Source: JAJPKK01 sp963824905 (GTDB lineage Bacteria; Pseudomonadota; Alphaproteobacteria; Rhizobiales; Xanthobacteraceae). Taken from it: 64,000 nucleotides of DNA. The notes under the pieces are model-generated. The model worked only from the letters and a program-made list of their open reading frames with translations. It was not told the origin of the DNA and searched no databases. Numbering within the stretch: the first letter of the stretch is position 1; each line of letters begins with the position of its first letter. The stretch spans positions 62,001 through 126,000 of the forward strand of contig CAWGRH010000001.1 in NCBI GenBank assembly GCA_963824905.1, written 5' to 3'. A program made the translations under genes and the position numbers. Of the stretch, positions 1 to 8,427 are shown one piece after another.

Positions 1-253
1 CGAACAGCGTCTCGGCATTGGCGGCGACGGCGGCCTTGGCCTTCGCGGTGTCGGCGGCGGCCTGCCGCTTGTCGAGCTCGGCGATCGCCTCCTGCAGCAC
101 CTCGGGATGGGTAACGAGGTAATCGCGGATGATCTTCTCGATCTCGGTCTTCTGCGGCGCGGAAAAGTTCGGCTCGGCGGCCGGTGCCACGGCGGCGAGC
201 ATCAGCGAGACGAAAACGGATGCTCCGGCCACACGAACGGTCTTCGCGATCAT
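1..253 (-). CDS. DsbA/Com1-family thiol-disulfide protein, N-terminal part (runs off window)
   Basis: About 84 residues are visible, starting with an ATG whose complement lies at 251-253. A signal peptide (positive MIAKTVR start, hydrophobic core, Ala-rich cleavage region near residue 26) is followed by a charged helix containing IIRDYLVTHPEVLQEA. That helix is the characteristic N-terminal extension of periplasmic DsbA/Com1-like oxidoreductases of alphaproteobacteria. The thioredoxin fold and CxxC lie beyond the window edge, so the activity is inferred from the family. It starts 35 bases downstream of the M48 protease gene on the same strand, so the two are probably one operon for envelope protein folding and quality control. 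Confidence 0.75.
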   Translation of the reverse strand, partial: MIAKTVRVAGASVFVSLMLAAVAPAAEPNFSAPQKTEIEKIIRDYLVTHPEVLQEAIAELDKRQAAADTAKAKAAVAANAETLF

Positions 254-288
254 TGTCTGGGTCCTTGTTGTGATTCTCGAAGCTTGTT

Positions 289-1719
289 TCAGAACAACCG
301 GGGCTTCGGTGGCGGCTTGACGGACGCGATGTCGTCGGCTTTCACCCAACCCGGCGATCCTATCGGAAAGCGCCCCTTGGCGCGACTCGCAAGTTGGCGC
401 GCCACCGGCAGCTGCCCGCGCGCGAGCGCCGCCTCGGCCGAGGCGAGGTCGGCGTCGGCGAGGTCGTTCTTGCGCCCATAGGCCATGGCAAGCTGATCGT
501 AGGCGTCGGGAAGGTCGGGGTCGGTCGCGAGCGCATGGCGCAGCGTCGCCACCGCCTCGTCCTGCAGCGCGGGGGTGCTGGTCGCGACCAGCGCCTGGCC
601 GAGCAGCACCCGCATCAGGGTCGGGTCGGGAGCGAGCGAGATCGCGTGGCGGAGCAGCGGGATCGCCTCCTGGGTGCGGCCGGCCTCGACCAGCGCCTGG
701 CCCTTGAGCTCGTAGAAATAGGGATTGTTGGGCTGCGCGGCGATCAGCGCATCCATCTGGCCGAGCGCAAGGCGCAGATCGGCGTGGCGGTAGGTCGAAA
801 CCGCGCGGGCGTAGCGCGCCGGGAGACTGGTGTCGCTCGGCGGATAGCGCCGCAGCAGGGTGTCCGGCCGCTCCATGAAGCCGAACAGCTTGGCGCGCAT
901 GAGATCGTGGCGCGCCTGCAGCTCCGGGGAATCCTTCTTGTTCCAGTTGGGATCGTTCTTGGCGATTTCCGAGAGCGCAGCGAGACGCTCGGTCGGCATC
1001 GGGTGCGACTGCAGGTAGGGATCGGCCCGGCCGGCGGAGAACAGCATCTGGTCGGCGAACCGCTTGAAGGTGTCGTACATGCCCTTGGGCGACTGGTTGG
1101 TCGCCTTGAGGAAGCCGACGCCGGCGCGGTCGGCCTGCTCCTCCTGCTGGCGCGCATAGGCGAGCAGCGAGCGCTCGATCATGCCCTGTGCACCGATCAT
1201 CCCGATCGCGGGATTGCCGCCCACGGCGCCGCTCCTCGACGTCGCCGCGGCGGCCATGGCGCCGACCCCGAGCAGCATAGTAAGGATCGCCGCGGTCTGC
1301 GCATTGGCGAGCTCGGAACGCAGCTTGCTCAGGTGGCCGCCGGTGATGTGGCCGGTCTCGTGGGCCATCACGCCGATGATCTGGTTCGGCGTCTCCGAGT
1401 CCATCAGGGCGCCGGCGTTGACGAAGATGCGCTTGGCGTCGATGACGAAGGCGTTGAAGGAGCGATCGTTGATGATGACGACGCGGATGTTGCGCTGGCC
1501 GAGGCCGGCCGCTTTGAGAACGGGCGAGCCATAGTCCCGCAGCAGCTGCTCGATCTCGGCGTCGCGGATCACCGGCAGGCCGCCGGCGCCCTGGGCGCGC
1601 GCGGGCACGCTTGCAAGCGCGACGGCGCAGGCGGTGACCATGGCGACCACGCGTGAGGGCCGGACCACGCGTGAGGGTCGGTGACACCGCGACCTATGAG
1701 GAAAATATTCAGGTGTCAT
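289..1719 (-). CDS. M48 family zinc metalloprotease with TPR repeats (BepA/LoiP type)
   Basis: A 476-residue protein. After an Arg-rich start and an Ala-rich signal-like segment (about residues 26-42), the zinc-protease motif HETGH lies at residues 120-124 in the context MAHETGHITGGH, as in peptidase family M48. The C-terminal third carries TPR-like helices (for example LKGQALVEAGRTQEAIPLL). BepA-type proteases act in the periplasm on misassembled outer-membrane proteins; this role is inferred from family and from the DsbA-like gene immediately downstream. The start is uncertain: the ATG at 1719 gives a long basic N-terminus, while an internal ATG at 1641 or a GTG between them would give a more ordinary signal peptide. 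An aminotransferase is transcribed divergently. Confidence 0.88.
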   Translation of the reverse strand: MTPEYFPHRSRCHRPSRVVRPSRVVAMVTACAVALASVPARAQGAGGLPVIRDAEIEQLLRDYGSPVLKAAGLGQRNIRVVIINDRSFNAFVIDAKRIFVNAGALMDSETPNQIIGVMAHETGHITGGHLSKLRSELANAQTAAILTMLLGVGAMAAAATSRSGAVGGNPAIGMIGAQGMIERSLLAYARQQEEQADRAGVGFLKATNQSPKGMYDTFKRFADQMLFSAGRADPYLQSHPMPTERLAALSEIAKNDPNWNKKDSPELQARHDLMRAKLFGFMERPDTLLRRYPPSDTSLPARYARAVSTYRHADLRLALGQMDALIAAQPNNPYFYELKGQALVEAGRTQEAIPLLRHAISLAPDPTLMRVLLGQALVATSTPALQDEAVATLRHALATDPDLPDAYDQLAMAYGRKNDLADADLASAEAALARGQLPVARQLASRAKGRFPIGSPGWVKADDIASVKPPPKPRLF

Positions 1720-1886
1720 CTGGTTTAGCTATTGCTCCACCCCGCGGCGCTACGCTACGCACGCGCCCAACACCGTCATGCCGCCGACGCAGTCCACGGA
1801 CACGAGGATTCTGCGCAAGATCGGTACCAAAACGCCAAATGCGGCGGGACAGGGGCGGTTCATGAGAGGCGAGGGGCGTGTAACTC

Positions 1887-3077
1887 ATGCTTGATCTGAC
1901 ACGGCGGCTGGTGACGCCCTCGCTGCGCAGCGACGTGCCCGCTTTCATCGTGATGGACGTGGTGGCGAGGGCGGCGCGGCTCGAAGCCGCGGGGCGGCGG
2001 ATCATCCACATGGAGGTCGGCCAGCCGGCCGCGGCGGCGCCGACGAGCGCACGCGCCGCCGCGCAAGCCGCCCTCGGGGGGCCGGTCGGCTATACCGAGT
2101 CGCTCGGCATTGCGCCGCTGCGGGCGCGCATCGCCGCCCATTACCGCGAGCGCTACGGCATCGACCTCGATCCCGGCCGCGTCATCGTCACGACAGGCTC
2201 GTCGGCGGGCTTCATGCTCGCCTTTCTCGCCATGTTCGAGCCGGGCGACCGGGTCGCCATCGCCTGTCCGGGCTACCCGCCCTATCGCAACATCCTCGCG
2301 GCGCTCGGTTGCGAGCCGGTGGCGATCGAGATGTCGGCGAACAACCGCTGGGCGCTCACGGCCGACGACGTGATCGCCGCGCATCGTGCGAGCCCGCTCG
2401 CCGGCGTGCTGTTCGCAAGCCCCGCCAATCCGACCGGCACCATGATGACAGGCGATGCGCTCGCCGCGCTCATTGCCGCGGCGGAAGGGGAGGGCATCCG
2501 CTGCATCTCCGACGAGATCTATCACGGGCTCGACTACGCATTTCCGGCGCAGACCGCGCTCGCCCATTCGGGCAATGCGATGATCATCAATTCGTTCTCG
2601 AAGTACTTCTGCATGACCGGCTGGCGGGTCGGCTGGATGGTGGCGCCGGAAGCGTTGGTTCGCCCGATCGAGCGGCTGCAGCAGAGCTTCGCGATCTCGG
2701 TGCCGACGCTCTCACAGATCGCGGCGCGCGCGGCATTCGACGGCGCCGCGGAAATGGAGGCCGTCAAGCACGGCTACGAGGACAACCGCCGCGTTCTCGT
2801 CGAAGGCTTGCCGCGCGCCGGACTCGGCAATTTCCTTCCCGTGGACGGCGGGTTCTACCTCTACGCCGACGTCTCCCGCTTCTGCGACGACAGCTTCGCT
2901 TTCGCCGGCCGCATGCTGGAGGAGGCGGGCGTCGCCGCGACCCCCGGCATCGATTTCGATCCGGTGCACGGGCGCCACTACATCCGCTTCAGCTATGCGG
3001 GGTCGACGGCGGAAATGCGCGAGGCGGTGGAGCGGATCGCCGGCTGGCTTCGCAGCGGGATAGGCGAGACTCAGTGA
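1887..3077 (+). CDS. PLP-dependent aminotransferase, class I/II
   Basis: A 396-residue fold-type I aminotransferase. The motif NPTG is at residues 181-184, the PLP-pyridinium-binding Asp is in CISDEIYHG (D209), and the Schiff-base lysine is K239 in NSFSKYFCMTGWRVGW. A conserved Arg near the C-terminus (HYIRFSYAGS) would bind the substrate carboxylate. Length and motif order match aspartate/alanine-type aminotransferases of the AspC subgroup, but the sequence does not settle the substrate. The gene stands alone, divergent from the M48 protease, and its stop is a few bases from the convergent small exported protein gene. Confidence 0.92.
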   Translation: MLDLTRRLVTPSLRSDVPAFIVMDVVARAARLEAAGRRIIHMEVGQPAAAAPTSARAAAQAALGGPVGYTESLGIAPLRARIAAHYRERYGIDLDPGRVIVTTGSSAGFMLAFLAMFEPGDRVAIACPGYPPYRNILAALGCEPVAIEMSANNRWALTADDVIAAHRASPLAGVLFASPANPTGTMMTGDALAALIAAAEGEGIRCISDEIYHGLDYAFPAQTALAHSGNAMIINSFSKYFCMTGWRVGWMVAPEALVRPIERLQQSFAISVPTLSQIAARAAFDGAAEMEAVKHGYEDNRRVLVEGLPRAGLGNFLPVDGGFYLYADVSRFCDDSFAFAGRMLEEAGVAATPGIDFDPVHGRHYIRFSYAGSTAEMREAVERIAGWLRSGIGETQ

Positions 3078-3083
3078 GCGAAA

Positions 3084-3299
3084 TCAGAACGGCAATTCGG
3101 GCACGTAGAGCTGCCGATCCGGGTTCGGATTGGATTGGCGGCCCTGCGCGAGGGACTCGTATTCGTTCGATGACGGTGCGTACTGGTGAGTCTGGTAATC
3201 CCGCGCCTGCTCGCGGTGGGACTGCCGGGCGCTGGCTTCACCTGCGGTGAGAGCAAGCGCCATGATGGCCGCCACGATGACGGCGGACGTGGTTTTCAT
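3084..3299 (-). CDS. Small exported protein of unknown function (71 aa)
   Basis: The ATG at 3299 gives a clean signal peptide (MKTTSAVIVAAIMALALTAG, cleavage expected after an Ala-Ser-Ala type site) and a short hydrophilic mature part rich in Gln, Asn, Arg and Tyr, ending YVPELPF. The preceding bases on this strand include AGGAGAG, a good ribosome-binding site, which supports this start over an upstream ATG at 3371. No Cys and no recognisable domain. Similar short secreted proteins ending in an NPDRQ-like segment occur in related bacteria, but I cannot name a function. It converges with the aminotransferase gene. Confidence 0.6.
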   Translation of the reverse strand: MKTTSAVIVAAIMALALTAGEASARQSHREQARDYQTHQYAPSSNEYESLAQGRQSNPNPDRQLYVPELPF

Positions 3300-3431
3300 G
3301 TAACTCTCCTGTGCTGCGTCGAGAGGCCGAAGAGGGGCCCGGGATCGCTGGCACGGAGGTAGGGCGGACAAGGCGGCATTCCTTGCGCGGGGTTGCTGCC
3401 GCCTTTGCCGCTATTGCTGAATTGAAAGCTC

Positions 3432-3539
3432 GTAGCCCGGATTGAGCGGAGCGAAATCCGGGTCGGACGCGCGAAATGCCGCGAGCTCAAATGACGGGCA
3501 CCGCTGCCGCCGGATTTCGCTGCGCTCAATCCGGGCTAC
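3432..3539. repeat. Dispersed palindromic repeat, family A copy 1
   Basis: Two outward arms, 3432-3460 and 3511-3539, are inverted copies with one mismatch in 29 (GTAGCCCGGATTGAGC... and its complement), separated by about 50 bases. Further copies are at 44517-44608 and 59207-59302. It is intergenic, between a small exported protein and the 3' end of the helicase gene, both on the minus strand. The form suggests a non-autonomous REP/MITE-like element; it contains no ORF. Confidence 0.8.
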
Positions 3540-3548
3540 GGTCCAACA

Positions 3549-5621
3549 TCACCGCCACCGCGCCCGCAGCTTTGCTGCGACGTCGATCCGCGTCTCGGCA
3601 GTAGCGGCCGTACGCGGTGCCGCCGGGCGTACCGGCCAGGTGCCCTGCTCGAAGAAACGCAGCAGCGCGTCCGGGATGAAGCGGGTGCGCGACGCATAGA
3701 GGTGGCGGTCGCCGTTGCGCGACTGCTGGTGCACGTAGAAGCGCTGCGGCACGATGAGATCGAGCTCGTTCTTCGCCCGCGTCATCGCGACATAGAGCAG
3801 GCGGCGCTCCTCCTCGATCTCCTCGGTCTCGCCGGCGGCGAGATCGGAGGGGATGCAGCCGTCGACAGTGTTGAGCAAGAACACCGACGACCACTCCTGG
3901 CCCTTGGCGGAATGGATGGTCGAGAGGATGAGATAGTCCTCGTCCTTGTACGCCGGGCCCGCCTCGTCGCTCGTCGCATCGGGGGGATCGAGGGTGAGCT
4001 CGGTGAGGAAGCGCTCGCGGCTCGGATAGCTCGCCGCGATCTCCTCGAGCTGCACGAGGTCGGCCTTGCGGGACGGCGCGTCGTCGTGGCGGCGCTCGAG
4101 ATGCGGCTCATACCAGCGCCGCACCGTTTCGATCTCGGCGGGCCAGGCGGCGAGCCGCAGCGAGAGGTGGCGGATCATCTCGGCAAACGCCTGCCATTCG
4201 GCGCGGTCCGCGCCGGGTGCGCGCAGCTCGGCGAGCGCGGTGTTATCGGCGCCCGCCTCCAGTATATGGCCGGCCTTGGCGGGCCCGATCCCCGGCAGGA
4301 GCTGCAATACGCGGAAGCCGGAGACGCGGTCGCGCGGGTTCTCGGCAAAGCGCAGGCAGGCGAGCAGGTCCTTGACGTGCGCGCTGTCGAGGAATTTGAG
4401 CCCGCCGAACTTGACGAAGGGAATGCCGCGAACGCTGAGCTCGATCTCCAGCGCGGCCGAGTGGTGCGAGGCGCGGAACAGCACGGCCTGAGCCTTGAGC
4501 GCGCTGCCGCGCTCGCGATTTTCCAGCACGCGGTGCGCGACATAGCGCGCCTGCTCGGCTTCGTCGGTGACGGTGACGAGCCGTGGCCGGTCGCTCGAGG
4601 CGCGTCCCGACCACAGCTCCTTGGTGAAGCGCTCGGCCGCGAGCGAGATCACCGCATTCGAGGCGGCGAGGATGGGCTCGGTCGAGCGGTAATTGCGTGC
4701 GAGCGTGACCACCGACGCCGGCTCGCGGAATTGCGTGGGGAAATCGAGGATGTTGCGCACCGTCGCGGCGCGGAACGAGTAGATCGCCTGGGCGTCGTCG
4801 CCGACCACGGTGAGCCCGCGCCCGTCGGGCTTCAACTGCATCAGGATCGAGGCCTGCAGCCGGTTGGTGTCCTGATACTCGTCGACCAGCACGTGATCGA
4901 AACGCGCCGCGACGTCGGCAGCGATCGACGGCTCGCACATCATCTGCGCCCAGTAGAGCAGGAGGTCGTCGTAGTCGAGCACGTGCTGACGATGCTTGGC
5001 GTCGAGATAGGCGGCGAACAGCGTGCGCAGCTCGTCCTCCCACGACGCGCACCACGGATAGGCCTTCATGAGCACCGCCGCGAGGTCCTCCTCGGCATTG
5101 ACGGCGCGGGAGTAGATCGCGAGGCAGGTCGCCTTGGTGGGAAACCGGTGTTCTTTCGCGGAGAAGCCGAGATCGTGGCGGACCAGATTCATCAGGTCCG
5201 CGGAATCCTCGCGATCATGGATGGTGAAGGCGGGGTCGACGCCGATTTGCGCGGCATAGTCCCGCAACAGGCGGGCGCCGATGGCGTGGAAGGTGCCGGC
5301 CCAGGGCAGGGTGCTCGCCAGCGTGCCGGCGAGCGTGCCGAGGCGTGCGCCTGCACCGCCCGATCCGCTCGTCCCTGCCTCCCGGCCGATCCGCTCGACC
5401 CGCCGCGTCATTTCGACGGCGGCGCGGCGCGAGAACGTCATCAGCAGGATGCGGCGGGGATCGGCGCCGTTGGCGACGAGATGCACGACGCGGTGCGCCA
5501 GCGTCGCCGTCTTGCCCGAGCCGGCGCCGGCAATGATGAGGAGGGCCGTGTCCTCATCGACGCCGTGGAGGACGGCGCGGCGCTGGTCGGCATTGAGCTT
5601 GTCGAGATAGGCCGCGGACAT
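3549..5621 (-). CDS. UvrD/Rep-family ATP-dependent DNA helicase
   Basis: A 690-residue superfamily 1A helicase. The Q-motif region YLDKLNADQRRAV at the start is followed by Walker A AGAGSGKT, motif Ia LMTFSRRAA, motif II VDEYQDTN, motif III VVGDDAQAIYSFRAA, motif IV LARNYRST, motif V TIHSAKGQEW and motif VI RRLLYVAMTRAKNEL. It is shorter than E. coli UvrD (about 720 aa) and lacks a long C-terminal extension. I place the start at 5621 because family members begin directly with this Q-motif segment; an ATG at 5663 would add 14 residues, and the ATG at 5810 would translate a dispersed repeat. The role in unwinding DNA during repair or replication is inferred from the family. Confidence 0.9.
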   Translation of the reverse strand: MSAAYLDKLNADQRRAVLHGVDEDTALLIIAGAGSGKTATLAHRVVHLVANGADPRRILLMTFSRRAAVEMTRRVERIGREAGTSGSGGAGARLGTLAGTLASTLPWAGTFHAIGARLLRDYAAQIGVDPAFTIHDREDSADLMNLVRHDLGFSAKEHRFPTKATCLAIYSRAVNAEEDLAAVLMKAYPWCASWEDELRTLFAAYLDAKHRQHVLDYDDLLLYWAQMMCEPSIAADVAARFDHVLVDEYQDTNRLQASILMQLKPDGRGLTVVGDDAQAIYSFRAATVRNILDFPTQFREPASVVTLARNYRSTEPILAASNAVISLAAERFTKELWSGRASSDRPRLVTVTDEAEQARYVAHRVLENRERGSALKAQAVLFRASHHSAALEIELSVRGIPFVKFGGLKFLDSAHVKDLLACLRFAENPRDRVSGFRVLQLLPGIGPAKAGHILEAGADNTALAELRAPGADRAEWQAFAEMIRHLSLRLAAWPAEIETVRRWYEPHLERRHDDAPSRKADLVQLEEIAASYPSRERFLTELTLDPPDATSDEAGPAYKDEDYLILSTIHSAKGQEWSSVFLLNTVDGCIPSDLAAGETEEIEEERRLLYVAMTRAKNELDLIVPQRFYVHQQSRNGDRHLYASRTRFIPDALLRFFEQGTWPVRPAAPRTAATAETRIDVAAKLRARWR

Positions 5622-5744
5622 TTCGGCGAATCGCTTTGCATGGCGCAAAGCAAGACGAAACATGTCCGGGTGGGGTGCGCAATGCCGCGGCTTGGAACCA
5701 GTCATTCCGGGGCGGCGCGAAGCACTACTGTGTCGCAAGCGCAG

Positions 5745-5848
5745 GTAGGGTGTGCAACCGCGGTTCCTCGGCCGATCGCGTGCGCAAAATCGCGCAGCGC
5801 GGTTGCGCACGCTGTCAGACCCTCACAGCGCGATTTTGCACACCCTAC
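5745..5848. repeat. Dispersed palindromic repeat, family C copy 1
   Basis: The outer arms GTAGGGTGTGCAA (5745 on) and TTTGCACACCCTAC (ending 5848) are inverted copies, with an inner inverted segment around TGCGCAAAATCGCG. The second copy (50075-50166) shares the outer arm GTAGGGTG and the same architecture. It lies just upstream of the helicase gene, so an apparent upstream extension of that reading frame is repeat-encoded. Confidence 0.7.
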
Positions 5849-5879
5849 GAATTTGTGACGCAGTAGTAGAGGCACCGAA

Positions 5880-5946
5880 CCCGGAATCCAGGTCCTGCCG
5901 CCGCAATTTCCGGATTCCGGGTGCCGCCTTCGGCGGCCCGGAATGA
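5880..5946. repeat. Intergenic hairpin-forming repeat (type F)
   Basis: The arms CCCGGAATCC (5880-5889) and GGATTCCGGG (5912-5921) are perfect inverted copies. They are followed by a second small hairpin GCCGCC-TT-CGGCGGC (5923-5937) and by CCCGGAATGACG. It lies between two minus-strand genes, directly 3' of the Bug protein stop codon at 5958, where it could also act as a transcript-end stabilising hairpin. There is no T-run, so I do not call it a terminator. Confidence 0.6.
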
Positions 5947-5957
5947 CGAGCGATAAC

Positions 5958-6923
5958 TCAATCCACCGAGATGTTCGCGAACTTCACGACCTTCGCCCAT
6001 TTCTCGGTTTCCTCCGAGATGAGCTTGCCGAACTCGGCGGGCTTCATCGGCATCGGAATGCCTCCGAGATCGGCGAGCTTCGCCTTGGTCTTGGGATCGG
6101 AAAGGCCGGCCGTGATGGACCTGTTGAGGATATCGACAATCTCCGGCGGCGTGCCGCGGGGCGCCGAGATGCCGTACCACACGCTCGCCTCGTAGCCCGG
6201 GACGGTCTCTGCGATCGTGGGCATGTCCGGCAGCGCGGGCCAGCGCTTGGCGACCGTCACTGCGAGCGCGCGCAACTGCCCGGTGCGCACGAACTCGATC
6301 GAGCCCGGCAGGTTGTCGAACAGCACGTGGACTTTCGCCGTCATCAGGTCGGGATAGGCGCCGGCCGCGCCGCGATAGGGCACGTGCAGCATGTCGATCC
6401 CGGTCATCGCCTTGAACAGTTCTCCCGACATGTGCACCGAGGTGCCGTTGCCGGAGGAGGCGAAGCTGATCTTGCCGGGGTTCGCCTTGCCGTAGGCGAT
6501 GAAGTCGGCGACCGTCTTCCACGGCATCGAGGGCGGGATCACCATGACGTTGGTGAGCCGCATGATGCCGGCGACCGGCACGGTGTCGCGAATGAAATCG
6601 AACGGCAGCTTCTTGTAGAGCGACGCGCTGATCGCGTTGTTCGGCGCGTCGAACAGCAGCGTGTAGCCGTCGGGAGGCGAGGTGATCGCCGCCTGGGCGC
6701 CGATGTTGCCGCCGGAACCGCCGCGGTCCTCGACGTAGACCTGTTGGCCGAGGTCGCTCGACATCCAGTCGGCGATCACCCGCGCGGTGATGTCGACGGC
6801 GCCGCCCGCCGGAAATCCGGAGATCAGCCGAACCGGCCGGACCGGATATTTCTCTGCCGCGATAGCCGGAGCCGCGAGGCCCGACGCCAAGCCGATCAGC
6901 ACGTCCCGCCGCGAAGCGCGCAT
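5958..6923 (-). CDS. Tripartite tricarboxylate transporter substrate-binding protein (Bug/TctC family), orphan
   Basis: A 321-residue periplasmic binding protein. A Tat-like or Sec signal (MRASRRDVLIGLASGLAAP) precedes the family hallmark YPVRPVRLISGFPAGGAVDITAR and later YVEDRGGSGGNIGA, LPDMPTIAETVPGYE and the C-terminal helix. The start at 6923 is chosen because AAAGGGAG sits just upstream; the ATG at 6959 would precede it without benefit. Bug proteins deliver carboxylates to TctAB permeases, but no TctA or TctB gene adjoins this one, so it is an orphan receptor whose ligand is unknown. A second, operonic Bug protein lies at 51952. Confidence 0.9.
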   Translation of the reverse strand: MRASRRDVLIGLASGLAAPAIAAEKYPVRPVRLISGFPAGGAVDITARVIADWMSSDLGQQVYVEDRGGSGGNIGAQAAITSPPDGYTLLFDAPNNAISASLYKKLPFDFIRDTVPVAGIMRLTNVMVIPPSMPWKTVADFIAYGKANPGKISFASSGNGTSVHMSGELFKAMTGIDMLHVPYRGAAGAYPDLMTAKVHVLFDNLPGSIEFVRTGQLRALAVTVAKRWPALPDMPTIAETVPGYEASVWYGISAPRGTPPEIVDILNRSITAGLSDPKTKAKLADLGGIPMPMKPAEFGKLISEETEKWAKVVKFANISVD

Positions 6924-7069
6924 CGGTTGCTCCCTTTGGTTACGGCGGCTTTGTTTCACAGGGCCGCCTTGGCCGGGAGGGTAGCATCAATGGGAGGCCG
7001 AATCCGCGGACATTTGGCTGCACCTCGGGCTCCAATCGGGCGACGCGGTCCGACGAGCCGGGACGCCGC

Positions 7070-8201
7070 TTAGTCCACGTCCTCCACCACCACCGGCTCC
7101 TCGCCGAAGGCCTTTTGCGCGAGCGCTGCGGCCATGAACTCGTCGAGGTCGCCGTCGAGGACGCCGCCGGTGTTCGAGGTCGAGACGCCGGTGCGCAGGT
7201 CTTTGACCATCTGGTAGGGCTGCAGCACGTACGAGCGGATCTGGTGGCCCCAGCCGATGTCGGTCTTGGCCGCCTGCTCGGCCACAGCCTGGGCCTCGCG
7301 GCGCTTCAATTCGCGCTCGTAGAGGCGGGCGCGCAGCATCACCCAGGCCTGGGCCCGGTTCTTGTGCTGGGAGCGCTCGGCCTGGCACACCACCGCGATG
7401 CCGGTCGGGATGTGGGTGAGGCGCACCGCCGATTCGGTCTTGTTGACGTGCTGGCCGCCGGCGCCGCCGGAGCGCATGGTGTCGGTGCGCACGTCGGATT
7501 CGTTGATGTCGATGATGATTCGGTCGTCGACCACCGGATAGACGTTGACGCTCGCGAACGAGGTGTGGCGGCGGGCGTTCGAATCGAACGGCGAGATGCG
7601 CACCAGGCGGTGCACGCCGTCCTCGCTCTTCAACCAACCAAAGGCGTTGTGGCCTTTGATCTGCACCGTCGCAGACTTCAGGCCCGCCTCTTCGCCCTGG
7701 GTCTCCTCGAGATATTCGACCTTGTAGCCGTGCTGCTCGGCCCAGCGGGTGTACATGCGCAGCAGCATCGAGGCCCAATCCTGGCTCTCGGTGCCGCCGG
7801 CCCCGGCATGGACCTCGAGGAAGGTGTCGAAGCTGTCGGCCTCGCCGGAAAGCAGCGCTTCGAGCTCGCGCCGCGCCACCTCGGTCTTGAGGCGGCGGAG
7901 CACGGCCTCGGCGTCGGAGACCACCGAGGCGTCGTTCTCGGCCTCGCCGAGCTCGATCAATGTGGTCTGGTCCTCGACCTCGCGCTCGATGCGGCCGATG
8001 GCCGTGAGGCTGTCCTCGAGCGAGGTGCGCTCCTGCATCAGGCGGCTCGCCTTCTGCGGATCGTTCCAGAGGTTGGGGTCTTCGGCGAGATGGTTCAGCT
8101 CGGCGAGACGGGCACGCGCCTTGTCGAAGTCAAAGATGCCTCCTCAGCAGCCCGACCGACTGCTTGATCTCCTCGACGAGGGTCTCGATTTCAGCGCGCA
8201 T
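7070..8201 (-). CDS. prfB: Peptide chain release factor 2 (RF2), expressed by programmed +1 frameshift
   Basis: Recognises UGA/UAA stop codons and triggers peptide release. The gene starts with ATG at 8201; 23 codons (MRAEIETLVEEIKQSV..) end in an in-frame TGA at 8132-8130, and the rest continues in the +1 frame, giving 376 residues in total. The GGQ loop is GGAGGQHVNKTESAVR, and the SPF codon-recognition tripeptide is present (RISPFDSN). The recoding signal is annotated separately. It lies downstream of mrcA and amiC on the same strand, the usual order in this group, with about 225 bases between mrcA and prfB. Confidence 0.97.
8129..8144 (-). promoter_or_regulatory. Programmed +1 ribosomal frameshift signal of prfB
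   Basis: On the coding strand the sequence reads AGGAGG CAT CTT TGA C: a Shine-Dalgarno-like AGGAGG (complement of 8139-8144), a 3-base spacer, and the slippery CTT followed by the weak stop TGA-C. This is the same layout as in E. coli prfB. When RF2 is scarce, the ribosome pauses at TGA and slips +1, so RF2 autoregulates its own synthesis. Translation then resumes at GAC TTC GAC. This differs from the other frame breaks in the window, which have no such signal. Confidence 0.95.
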
Positions 8202-8427
8202 TTTGCTCGACCTGTGCTTTGCTCGTGTTGGCCAGCACCCGCCTCCGTGGTCCCGGCATGATCCGGCCCGGCGATCCGGCACTCACGGCCGGTGGCTACT
8301 GGATCGCCTAGTCAAGCCGGGCGATGACAGTGAGGCGAGGTAGTCGGCGAAAATCCTGTGTCTGCGCGGGATGTAGCGAGCTTGAGGGCGCCGCGCAACC
8401 ACGTTGGGCGCCCTCGGGCAAACCGCG

